In this document: positions 16,998 through 24,848 of the stretch, one piece after another
Numbering within the stretch: position 1 is the stretch's first letter
How the letters are laid out: each line of letters begins with the position of its first letter
From: JAFAMS01 sp963715815
GTDB taxonomy: Bacteria; Vulcanimicrobiota; Vulcanimicrobiia; Vulcanimicrobiales; Vulcanimicrobiaceae
DNA: 64,000 nt
Direction of reading: 5' to 3'
NCBI GenBank assembly: GCA_963715815.1
Contig: OY970278.1
Span: 2,790,001-2,854,000 of the forward strand
Program-made: the position numbers and the translations under genes
Notes under the pieces: model-generated
What the model was told of the DNA's origin: nothing
Seen by the model: only the letters and a program-made list of their open reading frames with translations
The model's database searches: none

Positions 16998-17735
16998 GTG
17001 AAATCAGCCCTGTACGGACGAATCGTTTTTGGCTTGTCGGCGGTGGTGTACGGCATCGCCGGATTGCTATGGCACGATTCGGGGACGTGGCAGTTAGCGA
17101 ATCTGTTCTCCCCGCTGATCAGCACGCCCATAGCCTGGTGTCTTGCGATCGCTCAAGTCGGCTTCGGTATCGGGATCATGCTTTCTCAAACCGCGCGCCT
17201 TTCGTCGATCGTTCTCGGCGTCATCTATCTGCTGTTCGCGCTTTCTTCCGTGCCGGACATGATCGCCAAACCATTGGATGCCGGCGCATACGTGAACTTC
17301 TTCGAAGTGCTTTCGATCGTGTGCGGGGCGTTCGCTGTTTACACGCTCAATGAAACGAACGCAGCACGATCGACAATGTTTGGGCGAATCGCGCGCATTG
17401 CTCTCGGAATCTGCACGGCGTCATTTGCATGGGCACAAGTCGTCTATCTTCAATACACGGCGAGCTTGGTTCCGGCATGGATTCCACCCAATCAAGTATT
17501 CTGGACGTGGCTCACGACGATCGCGTTCGGCCTTGCGGCTATCGCGATGCTTATAAACGTCCAAGCGCGCATCGCAATGCGGCTGACGGCATTGATGATT
17601 GTATTATTCGGCGTGATCGTTTGGGTGCCGCATATCGTTGCGCAGCCGCACCTGCTCTCGAATTATACCGAGATCAGCTCGAATTACTTAATGGCCGCTG
17701 CACTTTGGCTGGTCGCTGAGGTGCGATCTTTCTAA
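16998..17735 (+). CDS. DoxX-like integral membrane protein
   Basis: 245 residues from GTG 16998, with about seven or eight hydrophobic helices. The first half (GRIVFGLSAVVYGIAGLLWHD, then LGVIYLLFALSSVPDMIAKP) resembles DoxX-like proteins. No catalytic motif can be named. It lies about 100 bases after marR and 76 bases before cyanase, on the same strand. The first 20 bases of the gap to marR include a CTAGATCTAG palindrome with no obvious role. Confidence 0.7.
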   Translation: MKSALYGRIVFGLSAVVYGIAGLLWHDSGTWQLANLFSPLISTPIAWCLAIAQVGFGIGIMLSQTARLSSIVLGVIYLLFALSSVPDMIAKPLDAGAYVNFFEVLSIVCGAFAVYTLNETNAARSTMFGRIARIALGICTASFAWAQVVYLQYTASLVPAWIPPNQVFWTWLTTIAFGLAAIAMLINVQARIAMRLTALMIVLFGVIVWVPHIVAQPHLLSNYTEISSNYLMAAALWLVAEVRSF

Positions 17736-17811
17736 GGCGAAACCGGCTGGCCAATTGGCCCAAGGCACAGTTGCTTTGGTACGGCATGTTTCCATCACGA
17801 AGGGAGTCGAC

Positions 17812-18285
17812 ATGCTGACAGAGTTATCGACCGAAGCCACGACTCGAGAAGCGCTGACAGAAAAGATTCGTTCTATCAAGCGCGCCAAGAAGCTAACCTG
17901 GAAAGCAATTGCGCAGGCCGCCGGCAGCGGCTCGCCGATCGTTACGACGGCAGCACTACTCGGCCAGATGAAGCTGACGAATGAGGAGGCATCGCGCGTT
18001 GCCGCGTTGCTCGAGCTCAGCGAAAACGAAACGACACTCTTGACGGAGATTCCATACCGCGGTTCGCTTCCATCGCTGCCGCCGACCGATCCGCTAATTT
18101 ACCGCTTCTACGAGCTCGTCCAAGTCTACGGTACAACGTGGAAATCACTCATTGAGGAAGAGTTCGGAGACGGCATCATGAGCGCGATCGATTTCGATAT
18201 GACCGTGGAGCGCCAGCCAGATCCAAAGGGCGATCGCGTTAGTATTTCCATGACCGGTAAATTCTTGCCCTATAAGCGCTATTGA
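17812..18285 (+). CDS. cynS: Cyanate hydratase (cyanase)
   Basis: 157 residues from ATG 17812, preceded by AAGGGAG. Cyanase converts cyanate plus bicarbonate to CO2 and carbamate, which decays to ammonia and CO2. The N-terminal helical domain (LTEKIRSIKRAKKLTWKAIA) and the C-terminal decamer-forming domain are full length. The catalytic triad residues of the E. coli enzyme (Arg96, Glu99, Ser122) correspond to R98, E101 (IYRFYELVQVYG) and S124 (IMSAIDFDM). No CynR, carbonic anhydrase or cyanate transporter gene is adjacent, so it probably works in detoxification or nitrogen scavenging on its own. Confidence 0.96.
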   Translation: MLTELSTEATTREALTEKIRSIKRAKKLTWKAIAQAAGSGSPIVTTAALLGQMKLTNEEASRVAALLELSENETTLLTEIPYRGSLPSLPPTDPLIYRFYELVQVYGTTWKSLIEEEFGDGIMSAIDFDMTVERQPDPKGDRVSISMTGKFLPYKRY

Positions 18286-18287
18286 TT

Positions 18288-18653
18288 TTAGTTCGCGGGT
18301 CGCAGCGAGACGATCGTCTGCGCGAAACCGTTCGCGAAGGCTGCCGGATACATCCCAACGCCGACTTTGACGCACAGCCCCGTAAAACTCCGGCCGTTAC
18401 ACAGAATCCAACGTCCGCGATTGACGATGAAAGACGCGGTCGGATAGGGGAAAGTCTTTACATGCACGTCCGGCGTCACTCCGTCGACTTTAAGGCTCGG
18501 GCCGTTATAAAGATCCCGCGAGTAGAGCGTGATCAACGGGCCGGTCGCGACGGGAGGTCGTGGCACAGGCTGCGCGACCTGCGCGCTCGACGAAGCTGAG
18601 AGAACGAGACCAAGTGCGGTGGCCAGAGCTACGATGCGAAGTATCATGGCCAC
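18288..18653 (-). CDS. Secreted beta/gamma-crystallin-like small protein
   Basis: 121 residues from ATG 18653 (or ATG 18647) with a signal peptide ending in SASSSAQ. The mature domain shows the beta/gamma-crystallin (peptidase inhibitor I36-like) pattern: ITLYSRDLYNGPSL, then ASFIVNRGRWILCNG and FTGLCVKVGVGMYP. Such domains often bind calcium and are exported. It is convergent with cynS with a two-base gap. The function is unknown, and the fold call is by motif spacing only. Confidence 0.65.
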   Translation of the reverse strand: MAMILRIVALATALGLVLSASSSAQVAQPVPRPPVATGPLITLYSRDLYNGPSLKVDGVTPDVHVKTFPYPTASFIVNRGRWILCNGRSFTGLCVKVGVGMYPAAFANGFAQTIVSLRPAN

Positions 18654-18674
18654 GCAGTCTTCTATGATCTTACG

Positions 18675-18700
18675 AAAAGACCCGGCCTTTCGACCGGGTC
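18675..18700 (-). terminator. Rho-independent terminator of the zinc-ribbon/infA operon
   Basis: On the minus strand GACCCGG, an 8-base loop TCGAAAGG and CCGGGTC form a perfect 7-bp stem followed by TTTTCGT. It begins seven bases after the infA stop codon. Confidence 0.8.
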
Positions 18701-18706
18701 TCGTGA

Positions 18707-19018
18707 CTACGTGCGCTTCGGCTCTCCGGCTCGATAGCGATAGGTTATACGACCTTTCGTAAGGTCGTACGGTGAGATCTCGACATCTACCCGATCGCCG
18801 GGCAAAATGCGAATGTGGTGACGACGAAGCCGGCCTGCGATGTGGGCGAGAATCGTCGTATTGTTTTCAAGCTCCACGGAAAACATCGTGCTTGGGAAAA
18901 CCTGTCGAATCGTACCGTAGACTTCAAGCGGCTCTTCTTTAGCCGGGTACACGGTGGCAGGAGCCTCGGAGGTGCGGCGCGCGGTGCGCGTCGTTCGACG
19001 GTTCGAGCCTCGACGCAT
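18707..19018 (-). CDS. infA: Translation initiation factor IF-1 with N-terminal basic extension
   Basis: 103 residues from ATG 19018, while typical IF-1 is about 72. The S1-like OB-fold begins at about residue 29 (LEVYGTIRQVFPSTMFSVEL) and continues with HIAGRLRRHHIRILPGDRV and SPYDLTKGRITYRY, all conserved. The extra N-terminal stretch is Arg/Thr rich (RRGSNRRTTRTARR) and ends in PAKEEP. The ATG overlaps the TAA of the upstream zinc-ribbon gene (TAATG), so the extension is real if this coupling is used. No ATG lies closer to the OB-fold. It works on the 30S A site during initiation. Confidence 0.93.
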   Translation of the reverse strand: MRRGSNRRTTRTARRTSEAPATVYPAKEEPLEVYGTIRQVFPSTMFSVELENNTTILAHIAGRLRRHHIRILPGDRVDVEISPYDLTKGRITYRYRAGEPKRT

Positions 19019-19311
19019 TATCGCGTTGTCTGCCGCGTGGAGAAGCAATCGCGGCAATAAACTGGTTTATCGTTTCGCGGCTTAAACGGAACTTCGGTCG
19101 GCTTGTGGCAGGCCGCGCAGACGGCTGCGAACATCTCGCGCTGCGGTCGCGCTGCGCCGCCGCCCCGCTGAGCTTTGCGCGCATCTCTGCAATCCTGGCA
19201 GCGCGTCGGCTTGTTCGTGTAGCCCTTCTCGGCAAAAAATTCTTGTTGGCTCGCGCTGAACGTGAACGGCTGATTACAGTCCGCGCAATTTAACGTCTCG
19301 TCTTTGTACAT
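19018..19311 (-). CDS. Double zinc-ribbon protein coupled to IF-1
   Basis: 97 residues with two CxxC-CxxC units: CADCNQPFTFSASQQEFFAEKG with CQDC, and CAACHKPTEVPFKPRN with CRDCF. This is the zinc-ribbon/CxxCxDET-type small protein widespread in Chloroflexi-like and related bacteria, whose function is not established. It may bind RNA or ribosomes given the coupling (TAATG) to infA, but that is inference. It is the first gene of the operon; a GC-rich structured leader lies upstream. Confidence 0.82.
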   Translation of the reverse strand: MYKDETLNCADCNQPFTFSASQQEFFAEKGYTNKPTRCQDCRDARKAQRGGGAARPQREMFAAVCAACHKPTEVPFKPRNDKPVYCRDCFSTRQTTR

Positions 19312-19490
19312 ATTACTCCGGCGTCGAATAGTGACGCGCTCGGTGTACGTTTTTACGGTAGCGAGACGTCTAGCGACTTAATAGTCGGCATAGGTCCGGA
19401 TCGCATGACGCCGCGAATCCGCCCGCGACCAGAACCCGGGAGGTCCCCCCAGGGTTGCCGATGTGCCCCAACCGGGGGTCTTTTACGCCT
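19312..19490 (-). other. Non-coding gap with GC-rich hairpins between GAF sensor and zinc-ribbon gene
   Basis: No gene is visible. On the minus strand there are two strong stems: CCCC-GGTT-GGGG shortly after the upstream stop, and AACCC/GGGTT enclosing a G-run/C-run pair. They could end the upstream transcript or form a leader for the zinc-ribbon/infA operon. A resemblance to SAM riboswitch core letters was considered and rejected. Confidence 0.4.
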
Positions 19491-21165
19491 CTAGACACCC
19501 AGCGGGCGAAGGGCGGCAACCTGGCGTTCGAGATCCCTGATACGCAATGCGCCGAGCGCATGCGCCACGGCACCGGCTACCTCTTCTAGAGACGCGCGCT
19601 CGTCGGGAGCGTAGGTCTCCTGATCGGTCTTGCCGTCACAAGCGAGAACCCCGAGCAGCTCTCCGCCGCTGACCATTGGGAATGCCAGCACTCCGGGGAT
19701 CGCCGAGCCCGCGTCCTGCAGATCGACGACGACACGCCGAGCGCGCATCGCCACTACGGCCGGATCGTTCAAATCGAAACGCTCGTCCGCCGGAAAATCT
19801 CCGGCATCCATCGTGTACTCCCCTGACGAGTCAGCAATCCACACACCCGCGCGCGCCGCACGCGCGTGCTGATGAACGTTTTGCACGCAACGTTCCAGGA
19901 GGAGCGATGCGTCGGTAAGATACGGAGCATCGAGGGCAAACGCGTGTAGCGCGGCCTGCGCGGCATAGCGCACTCGAAAGAAAACGCGGTCGACGAAACG
20001 TTCGACTCGCTTGTGAATTGTGTTGATCGAAAAACCGAGAGCGAGCGCAACGCCGAGTTGAACTGCCGTGTTCGTCACGTGGCTGCTGCTCGTGACATAG
20101 TTGGAAAGCAATGTCTCGACGATGACGAGAATACCGACGATGACGATCGATACGCCGGCGTAAACTGCGGCTTGATTGAGAACGAAGCCGACATCGATTA
20201 AACGATGACGCAGGATGACGTAGGCGAGGCCGACCGGAACGATCGCGACAGTAAGGAGCGCGAACTGATCGACGCGCCAATTGTAACCGGCCATGGCGCT
20301 TACGATAAAGTCGAGGGCCGGCCCCGAAATCCCCACGCCGATGATTAGCAGGACCCAAAGCCGCCGGCTGCGATCTGCTGCACGTGCGGAAGCGAAACCG
20401 ACGACGAGCGTCGCGATCGCAAGCACGAAAGGCAACGCAAGGAGCAGACTAAGCAGCGTGCGCGCGCGACGCCGTGCAAGGGAAGGAAAAATTGGATCGC
20501 GACGCTGGCCACGAGCGCGATGCCGGCCAAAATGACGGCTGTTCGAGCCAGGCGCCGTTCGGCTAAAGTCGGCGAGGCGGAGAGGTGTGCGGAAAATTCC
20601 GCTGCCGCGGCACCCGCACACACGAGCAATAGCATTGCGCCAACAAAGAACAGGGCGAATGAGAACTCCGAAGATACGATAGGATTTGCATTCGGTAGCC
20701 CTAGACCCAATCCAAACCCGATAGGAACAGGACGAGTGCGCGAGTGGACGCGCTTTCCCAACGCCTGAGCACGAGCAGTCCGGCGACGAACAAGTAGGCG
20801 AGCTTTACGGCAATGAGCGCGAGTGAAAAGCCTTGTTTCGAACCGGCATGCGCTACAAGCGTGACTTCCCGGCCGCCCGCGGCAATCAACGTCAGCCGGG
20901 TCCCCACCATCGGCTCCAGCAAGGCCGCGCGCGTTTGCAGGTCAGAACGTGCGAAGCGAACCGTTTCGCCGGAATGTAACCCTGCCTCAGCGACGCTCGA
21001 CCCTTTCGGAGCGTCCGCGATTTGAAAGCTCTCGAACGTGAGCGAACCGGCACCAAGCCCTCCATAGTCGCCCGGCGTCTCCCCGATATAAGCGGAACCG
21101 CACACATAGAGAATCGACACGACGATGATCGCGAATATGAGACCGCGTCCAAACCATGACGGCAT
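19491..21165 (-). pseudogene. Membrane sensor with PDZ-like N-terminus, multi-helix region and GAF domain, two frame changes
   Basis: Three overlapping minus frames make one protein of about 555 residues: 21165 to about 20710, then about 20710 to 20490, then 20490 to 19491. Order: one N-terminal helix; a PDZ-like segment (KGSSVAEAGLHSGETVRF); several membrane helices; and a cytoplasmic GAF-type domain (RRVVVDLQDAGSAIPGVLAF, GGELLGVLACDG). There is no kinase or GGDEF output after the GAF domain. The shift near 20710 falls in a G/T-rich run and that near 20490 in a CGCGCG run, so read errors are plausible. It is possibly an orphan sensor feeding another protein. Confidence 0.65.
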
Positions 21166-21210
21166 TGAGTTGGTTTTTCCAAGCCGTGGAGCACGGCTCC
21201 TTATCTGCTC

Positions 21211-22338
21211 CTAGCGGCGGCGCAAATCCGGAACCACGGCGCGGTCAAGCTTCTTGCCCAGCGCCCGTTCGATCTGGGCCAGCTGAGGCTGCTCTTCGCG
21301 TGAAACGAAGGTAACCGCATCGCCGGTGGCATCGGCTCGGGCCGTGCGGCCAATGCGATGGACGTAGCTGTCCGGTTCGAGCGGCACGTCGTAGTTGACG
21401 ACGAGATCGAGATCCAGAATGTCGATTCCGCGCGCGGCTAGATCGGTCGCGACGAGGACACGGTATTTGCCGCGCTTGAAGTCGGCGAGTGCGCGTGTGC
21501 GCTGACCCTGCGATCGATTTCCGTGGATACGTTCCGTCGGGATGTTATGTTTGGCAAGCGCATCGGCTAAGCGATTCGCACGTGCCTTGGTCCGCGTGAA
21601 CGCAAGCGCACTGAAGATTGCGTTGTCTTTGAGCAGCTCGACGAGCAGATCGGTCTTTCGGTTTTGATCGATCGCATAGATCGTTTGCGTGACGCCGCTC
21701 GCAGTTTTTGCGGGTGGCGAGAGATCGATGCGTACGGGATCGACCAACATCTCTTTCGCGAGCGTCTTGATCTCAGCCGGAATCGTGGCTGAAAAGAACA
21801 GGGTCTGACGCTTGGCCGGCAAGGCTTTGACGATCCGCCGCACCGCCGGAAGAAAACCCATGTCCAGCATCCGGTCTGCCTCGTCGAGCACGAGACACGA
21901 TACGCCGCCAAGCGAAACGGTTTTCTGCGTCATATGGTCGAGAAGTCGGCCCGGCGTTGCGACAATGATATCGGCGCCTCGTTTGAGCTCATGCATTTGG
22001 CCGCCGAAACCAACGCCACCAAAGATCGCGACGATGCGCAGTCCGGAATCACCGGACAACGCTTTGAGGTGCGCAGCAATCTGTGCCGCGAGCTCGCGTG
22101 TCGGTACGAGGACGAGCGAACGCTGCCCCTTGCGAGCCGGATCGAGGTGTGAATTTAGAAGCGGCAATCCGAAAGCAGCGGTTTTCCCGCTGCCGGTCAT
22201 CGCGCTCGCCATCACATCCTTGCCTTGTAAGGCCGGCGGGATGGAGGCGACTTGAACGGGGGTCGGTTTCGTAAATTGAAGTTTTTGAAGCGCGCGCACG
22301 AGCTGCGGGCGCAAGCCGAAATCGGCAAACGTAGCCAT
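21211..22338 (-). CDS. DEAD-box ATP-dependent RNA helicase
   Basis: 375 residues, a compact RhlE-like core with almost no C-terminal tail. All motifs are present: Q motif (FADFGL and PTPVQVASIPPAL), motif I ASAMTGSGKT, Ia PTRELAAQ, Ib TPGRLLDH, II VLDEADRMLD, III FSATIP, IV to VI ATDLAARGIDI and YVHRIGRTAR. It likely remodels RNA in ribosome assembly or mRNA decay. No Shine-Dalgarno precedes the ATG at 22338, but a strong 15-bp hairpin lies 12-54 bases upstream, which may regulate it. Confidence 0.95.
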   Translation of the reverse strand: MATFADFGLRPQLVRALQKLQFTKPTPVQVASIPPALQGKDVMASAMTGSGKTAAFGLPLLNSHLDPARKGQRSLVLVPTRELAAQIAAHLKALSGDSGLRIVAIFGGVGFGGQMHELKRGADIIVATPGRLLDHMTQKTVSLGGVSCLVLDEADRMLDMGFLPAVRRIVKALPAKRQTLFFSATIPAEIKTLAKEMLVDPVRIDLSPPAKTASGVTQTIYAIDQNRKTDLLVELLKDNAIFSALAFTRTKARANRLADALAKHNIPTERIHGNRSQGQRTRALADFKRGKYRVLVATDLAARGIDILDLDLVVNYDVPLEPDSYVHRIGRTARADATGDAVTFVSREEQPQLAQIERALGKKLDRAVVPDLRRR

Positions 22339-22349
22339 TTTGCGTAGAG

Positions 22350-22392
22350 TCTTTCGTAAAAGGAGCGCGGTTTCGATCGCTCTTACGAAAGA
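22350..22392. promoter_or_regulatory. Long inverted repeat in the leader of the DEAD-box helicase gene
   Basis: A perfect 10-base inverted repeat, TCTTTCGTAA at 22350-22359 and TTACGAAAGA at 22383-22392, encloses a second pair GAGCG/CGCTC. Apart from a 3-base bulge this makes one 15-bp stem. There is no T-run, so it is not a standard terminator. Its place just before the helicase ATG suggests a structured leader or an operator. Confidence 0.5.
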
Positions 22393-22431
22393 TCGCGCGG
22401 GTAGGGTGACCGGGCTGCAGAACCCCGGAAC

Positions 22432-24063
22432 CTACCTAAGGGTTGCCGATTCCGTCTCGCTCGCCAAATATTGATGCACGAAGGCAATCGACATACTGCC
22501 TTCACCGACGCTCGAAGCAACGCGCTTTACAGAACCCGCGCGCACGTCGCCCGCCGCGAAAATGCCCGGAACGCTTGTCTCGAGGATGTAGGGATAGCGC
22601 TCGAGCGGCCATTGATCGGTCCTTGCATCCCGCCCGGTAAGCACGTAACCAAGCGAATCCCGTAGGATCGCGGGAGGAAGCCACGCAGTCTCGGCATCGG
22701 CACCGATGAGGACGAAGAGCGCAGAAGCCTGGCGCGTCGTGGTTTCCCCGCTGGCTTTATCTGCTACAACGATTCCCTCAAGGTGGTCGATACCTACGGC
22801 ATCCACGACTTCCGAGCTGGTCTCGATTCGAACATTCGGTTTTGTCCTCAGCTGCTCGATGAGATAGTACGACATGCTGCTGGCCAACGACGGACCACGA
22901 ACGAGAAGCGTCACCGATTTTGCAAAATTCGAGAAGTTGATCGCGGCTTGACCTGCAGAGTTGCCACCGCCGACGAGATACACATCGCCGCCCTGCACGA
23001 ATCTTGTCTCGCCCGGGGCAGCACCGTGATAAACGCCACGGCCACTTAGACGTTCGAGAGATACGACGTCGAGCCGGCGCCAACAGACGCCCGTCGCGAG
23101 GATAATGGATTTCGCGCGAATCACGTCACCGCCGTCAAGCGTCAGGCTTCGCGAATCTGCGTCGATGCTTTGCACGGTTCGCGTGACGACGATCTCAGCT
23201 CCCAGTCGCGTGGCCTGTTGCAACGCGCGATGTGCGAGATCATCTCCCGAAATGCCGAACGGAAAGCCCAAATAATTTTCGATACGCGACGACGTGCCGG
23301 CTTGGCCGCCCGGCGCTTCTTGCTCGAGAAGAATTGTGCTCAGCCCTTCGGATGCTCCGTAGACTGCAGCAGCGAGGCCGGCGGGCCCGCCACCAATGAT
23401 TGCAACGTCGTATGGCTGCGTGGCGGTTGGGAAGACGCACAAGCCAATGGCCGTTGCGATATCGCGAATCGTGGGAGTGACGAGGATGCTGCCGTCGCGC
23501 AAGCGCACGAGCGGGTACTGCTGACCGTCTTCCGGAGCGAGCGCGTCGAATTCGACGGAATTGCGCTGCAAAAATTCGCGCAACACGACTCCGGCATCGT
23601 CCCACTGAGGAGCGATGACGGCAATCGGCGAGGACGGCGTTGCTGCAAGTTCCTGAAGTCCTTCGACGCGATCGAGTGCGAGCGCGGTTATTGACGCGAC
23701 GACCTGCGGTGCAGACGCCGATAGTGCGCGAAAATCTCGGAGCTCGACGCGCATCACCCGCGACGCTTCCGTCGCACGAAAACTCACCAGCGACGGCGTG
23801 TCGAAGGTAACGGGTACCTCGCCGAAGGGATCGCCGGGGCCGCGCGGGGACCCGATTACGCGCTCGACGCCATCGACGAATTTCGTCACCTCGATCCGGC
23901 CTTCGACTGTGACGAAGAACGCGCGATGCGAATCGCCTTCGTGGATGACGTATTCCCCAGGCAGCAAACGGATATCGGCGCTGGTAGCCGCTAGATGGTC
24001 GAGATCCTTGTCGGCCAGCCCCGAGAAAAGGGGGATGTTCCGCAATTCATCGCGCGTGAACAT
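22432..24063 (-). CDS. Cyclic-nucleotide-binding/thioredoxin-reductase-like fusion protein
   Basis: 543 residues. Residues 1-125 are a cNMP-binding domain (FSGLADKDLDHLA, GEYVIHEGD, DPFGEVPVTFDTPS). Residues about 145-210 look like a glutaredoxin/thioredoxin-like spacer without a Cys pair. Residues 215-543 are a two-Rossmann FAD/NAD(P)H thioredoxin reductase fold (DVAIIGGGPAGLAAAVYGASEG, GGNSAGQAAINF, GIFAAGDVRAGSVKR). The redox-active CxxC of true thioredoxin reductases is absent; the position reads TGVCWRRL with one Cys. It is therefore probably a ferredoxin-NADP-reductase-like or other flavin oxidoreductase gated by a nucleotide. A hairpin CCGGG/CCCGG nested in GGTAGG/CCTACC sits at the 3' end and may terminate transcription. 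Confidence 0.88.
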   Translation of the reverse strand: MFTRDELRNIPLFSGLADKDLDHLAATSADIRLLPGEYVIHEGDSHRAFFVTVEGRIEVTKFVDGVERVIGSPRGPGDPFGEVPVTFDTPSLVSFRATEASRVMRVELRDFRALSASAPQVVASITALALDRVEGLQELAATPSSPIAVIAPQWDDAGVVLREFLQRNSVEFDALAPEDGQQYPLVRLRDGSILVTPTIRDIATAIGLCVFPTATQPYDVAIIGGGPAGLAAAVYGASEGLSTILLEQEAPGGQAGTSSRIENYLGFPFGISGDDLAHRALQQATRLGAEIVVTRTVQSIDADSRSLTLDGGDVIRAKSIILATGVCWRRLDVVSLERLSGRGVYHGAAPGETRFVQGGDVYLVGGGNSAGQAAINFSNFAKSVTLLVRGPSLASSMSYYLIEQLRTKPNVRIETSSEVVDAVGIDHLEGIVVADKASGETTTRQASALFVLIGADAETAWLPPAILRDSLGYVLTGRDARTDQWPLERYPYILETSVPGIFAAGDVRAGSVKRVASSVGEGSMSIAFVHQYLASETESATLR

Positions 24064-24140
24064 GGGACTCGCATCTTAGACCTCCATAAGGTCGTCGCCT
24101 GGCCCGCGTCTAACGCTCTACTCGCCGAAAGGAAGCTACC

Positions 24141-24848
24141 ATGAAACGGATCGCGTTCGCTGCTCTTGCTACATCACTCATGATCACAACAAGTCAGCCT
24201 GCATTGGCACAACCGAAGTATCCGCAGATGGCCGCGGTCAGCAAGTACATGATGCCAAACCGCAACGCTGAGATCGCGATGGCGCGCACTGCGGCCCCCG
24301 AAGGGATCTCGCGCAACGCGACGATCTTAGTGCTCGGAGCGCACGGCTATCAGACCGCCGTCAAAGGAACGAATGGATTCGTGTGTCTCGTCGAACGCTC
24401 TTGGATGAACCCGTTCGATAATCCGGAATTCTGGAACCCAAAAATCCGGGGGCCTGTTTGCTACAATCCGCCGGCCGTACGCACCATTCTTCCATACACA
24501 ATCAATCGGACGAATCTGGTACTCGCCGGCGTTTCAAAAGCGCAGCTGCACGCGCGCATAAAAGCAAGCGTGGCGCGCAACGAACTGCCGAGGCCGGCGC
24601 CAGGCGCCATGTCCTACATGATGTCGAAAACTCAATATCTCGCCGACTGTTGCGGGCACTGGCATCCGCACCTGATGTTTAGCGTTCCAACGACGGACGC
24701 CGCAAACTGGGGCGCGAACGTCAAAGGATCGCCGGTAGTCGTTGACGATGAGCACGTCGACATGCCCGAAGGGGAGACGATCTTCATGATTCCCGTCCCG
24801 CATTGGTCAGACGGAACGGTTGCCACACGGAAGATGGGCAGCATGTAA
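24141..24848 (+). CDS. Secreted protein of unknown function
   Basis: 235 residues with a clear Sec signal (MKRIAFAALATSLMITTS, cleavage after QPALA) and Shine-Dalgarno AAAGGAAG. The mature part has features such as GTNGFVCLVERSWMNPF and YLADCCGHWHPHLMFSVP, with conserved-looking Cys, His and Trp residues, but I cannot name a family with certainty. The stop overlaps the ATG of the next gene (TAATG), so it is translated together with the exported dipeptidase-like protein and may act with it in the periplasm. Confidence 0.75.
   Translation: MKRIAFAALATSLMITTSQPALAQPKYPQMAAVSKYMMPNRNAEIAMARTAAPEGISRNATILVLGAHGYQTAVKGTNGFVCLVERSWMNPFDNPEFWNPKIRGPVCYNPPAVRTILPYTINRTNLVLAGVSKAQLHARIKASVARNELPRPAPGAMSYMMSKTQYLADCCGHWHPHLMFSVPTTDAANWGANVKGSPVVVDDEHVDMPEGETIFMIPVPHWSDGTVATRKMGSM

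Noticed and set aside
19380..19490. Possible SAM-type riboswitch before the zinc-ribbon/infA genes, with similar letters at 22400-22440
   Set aside because: The shared CGGCAACCCT at 22.4 kb is the coding end of the cNMP protein, and no full SAM-I/IV core or pseudoknot can be drawn at 19.4 kb.
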